Shown: positions 62,669 to 64,000 of the stretch, in pieces
Layout: each line of letters opens with the position of its first letter
Position numbering within the stretch: the stretch's first letter is position 1
From: Cyanoderma ruficeps
Lineage: Eukaryota > Chordata > Aves > Passeriformes > Timaliidae
Direction: 5' to 3'
Length of the DNA: 64,000 bases
Assembly: GCA_008694505.1 (NCBI GenBank)
Contig: VZDJ01007753.1
Span: 25,812,039 to 25,876,038, forward strand
Translations under genes and position numbers: made by a program
Notes under the pieces: generated by a model
The model's input: only the letters and a program-made list of their open reading frames with translations
Databases searched by the model: none
Told to the model about the DNA's origin: nothing

Positions 62669-64000
62669 GTGAGTATCAATCCTTTCAAAACAACTGTTGG
62701 GGGTCCCAATGTGGGGAAAAGGAGAGACATAACGTGTTGGAGAGCCAGAATGCAATTAAAATAAGAATGTAAAAATGGTAATTTATGCCTATCATTAATC
62801 TGAGTTGCTATGATTGAAAGTAGAATTAAATACTTCTATTTTGATGGGAAAAAGTTATAGTCAAAGCCCTGTGCTTTTGTCTTGGAAACCTACTTGTGAT
62901 ACTTCAAATGATCATGGTATTTGTGTGGTAATAGGGTAGATTGGGCTCTCTCTCTGCACCTACTGTTCTACTGAATTGTAAGGAATAGAAGGCAATTATA
63001 AAGCTCAAATCGAGAAGATATGTCAGTCCTGGGTTGGATGAGTAAAAAAAAGCTTCGTTTTTTCTTTTGTTATTAAAAGAAAAAGATCCAAAGCAGCAAG
63101 GTCCAGCTATCTTCCTCTATACCTGCAGATTTAGTTAGGAGGTTACAAGGTTTGTGGGTGCTACCTTTTGTATTCATAAGGCAGAAATTCCTTTTAGCAT
63201 CTTGTGATTGCAGTCCTCCATGTAAAGCCACTATAGTATCATTAGTCCTGTTCAACAAATACTTAGTTTATACTCAGCCTCGGACATTCCTGTTGTAGCT
63301 GTCTTGCATCCAATCTGACATGTGCCTTGGCTCATGAGAAATAATTTTTGGGAAACATTAACAACAGACTGATATTTAAAAGATAGAAAACATTCAAAAG
63401 TCAGGAAAAACATTTTAATTTTGTCTTAATTTATATATAATTTGTGTGTGTGAAGAAACAGACACATACAGCCTGTAGTTAGCAGTAAGTAGGCAGAAGT
63501 CTGTAAAAAATGGCCTGATACTTTCCCTGATCTTGCCTGACCTCCCTCCCTCTCCATTCTCCTCTCTGTCCATGTTAGTTATGCTGCTGCTTCACTCCTG
63601 CCAGAGAAGTTTGTGTGAAGGTCACATGCAGCCCTGTGCCCCCTGAAGAGTCTGGAGCAGCAGCCTGCAGCAGGGTGTCTGCTACCACCACGATGGGGCT
63701 GGCCCAGGGTGTGCTTCCCCGATGTGCCCACCCCACCACTGTCACTTCCCAGTGTTTGGGAACAAAGGCCAAGCTGGTGGGGCATGAGGTAGAGCCCTGG
63801 TATCAACTGGATTATGACTCCTGGCTTGCCATAATGATGTTTCTGAATCTCCTCATTTTTCTAAGAAAAATAAAAGCTCGTTATCTCTTTTCAACTCAGT
63901 TTCCAAGCAATAAAGGTAGCAGAAATCATATCAAATACTAATTAATACAATAAAAATAGTTCCTTTAAGGAAAACTGCAGGAACTCACGGTATTTGAACA
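62669..64000. other. Intergenic or intronic DNA
   Basis: No gene is recognised. GC-rich patch at about 63,560-63,790. GGGGGTCCCAATGTGGGGAA at 62699-62718 has an LTR-edge look but no supporting features. Confidence 0.5.

Noticed and set aside
62699..62718. LTR edge (GGGGGTCCCAATGTGGGG)
   Set aside because: There is no matching other end, primer site, TATA box or polyadenylation signal nearby.
13281..64000. AKAP6 coding exons
   Set aside because: AKAP6 is expected downstream by synteny, but no translated segment matched what I recall of its N-terminal region.
1..64000. tRNA, rRNA or CRISPR loci
   Set aside because: No cloverleaf with an intact A/B box, no rRNA text and no regularly spaced repeat was found by eye.

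Overview
The window looks like bird (avian) nuclear DNA. Introns are compact, intergenic DNA is AT-rich, recognisable interspersed repeats are sparse and mostly CR1 LINE fragments, and there are a few LTR pieces, one with a primer-binding-site-like sequence matching tRNA-Trp. Species cannot be read from the sequence. There are no bacterial-style operons, ribosome binding sites or CRISPR arrays.

1-13,280 holds the 3' end of one real gene on the + strand, ARHGAP5 (p190-B RhoGAP). Four coding exons (2233-2310, 3286-3417, 5073-5178, 9481-9811) have consensus splice sites and join in a single frame. They encode most of the RhoGAP domain, including the arginine finger, and the proline-rich C-terminus. 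The large upstream exon with the GTPase-like and FF domains lies outside the window. A long AT-rich 3' UTR follows, with several polyadenylation signals; the last strong one is at 13256.

13,281-64,000 is gene-poor. I recognise no protein-coding gene there. In vertebrate synteny the next gene after ARHGAP5 is expected to be AKAP6, but no AKAP6 coding exon was recognised, so this is probably the ARHGAP5-AKAP6 intergenic interval. It contains CR1 fragments (40.5, 46.6, 50.7 and 52.8-53.5 kb), LTR-like segments (22.6, 36.3 and 61.0 kb), small tandem duplications, hairpin-forming inverted repeats, AT-rich blocks with homeodomain-type motifs, a perfect CRE, and two exon-like segments with good splice sites (29.85 and 62.5 kb). 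Three assembly blemishes (17849-17871, 30106, 46655) sit in homopolymers.

No new multi-gene system is visible. The items most worth a second look are the proline-rich orphan exon at 29854-29984, the 16-bp RNA-type hairpin at 46207-46253, the LTR with a Trp-like primer site at 60977-61302, and the possible conserved enhancers near 37.1 and 48.6 kb.
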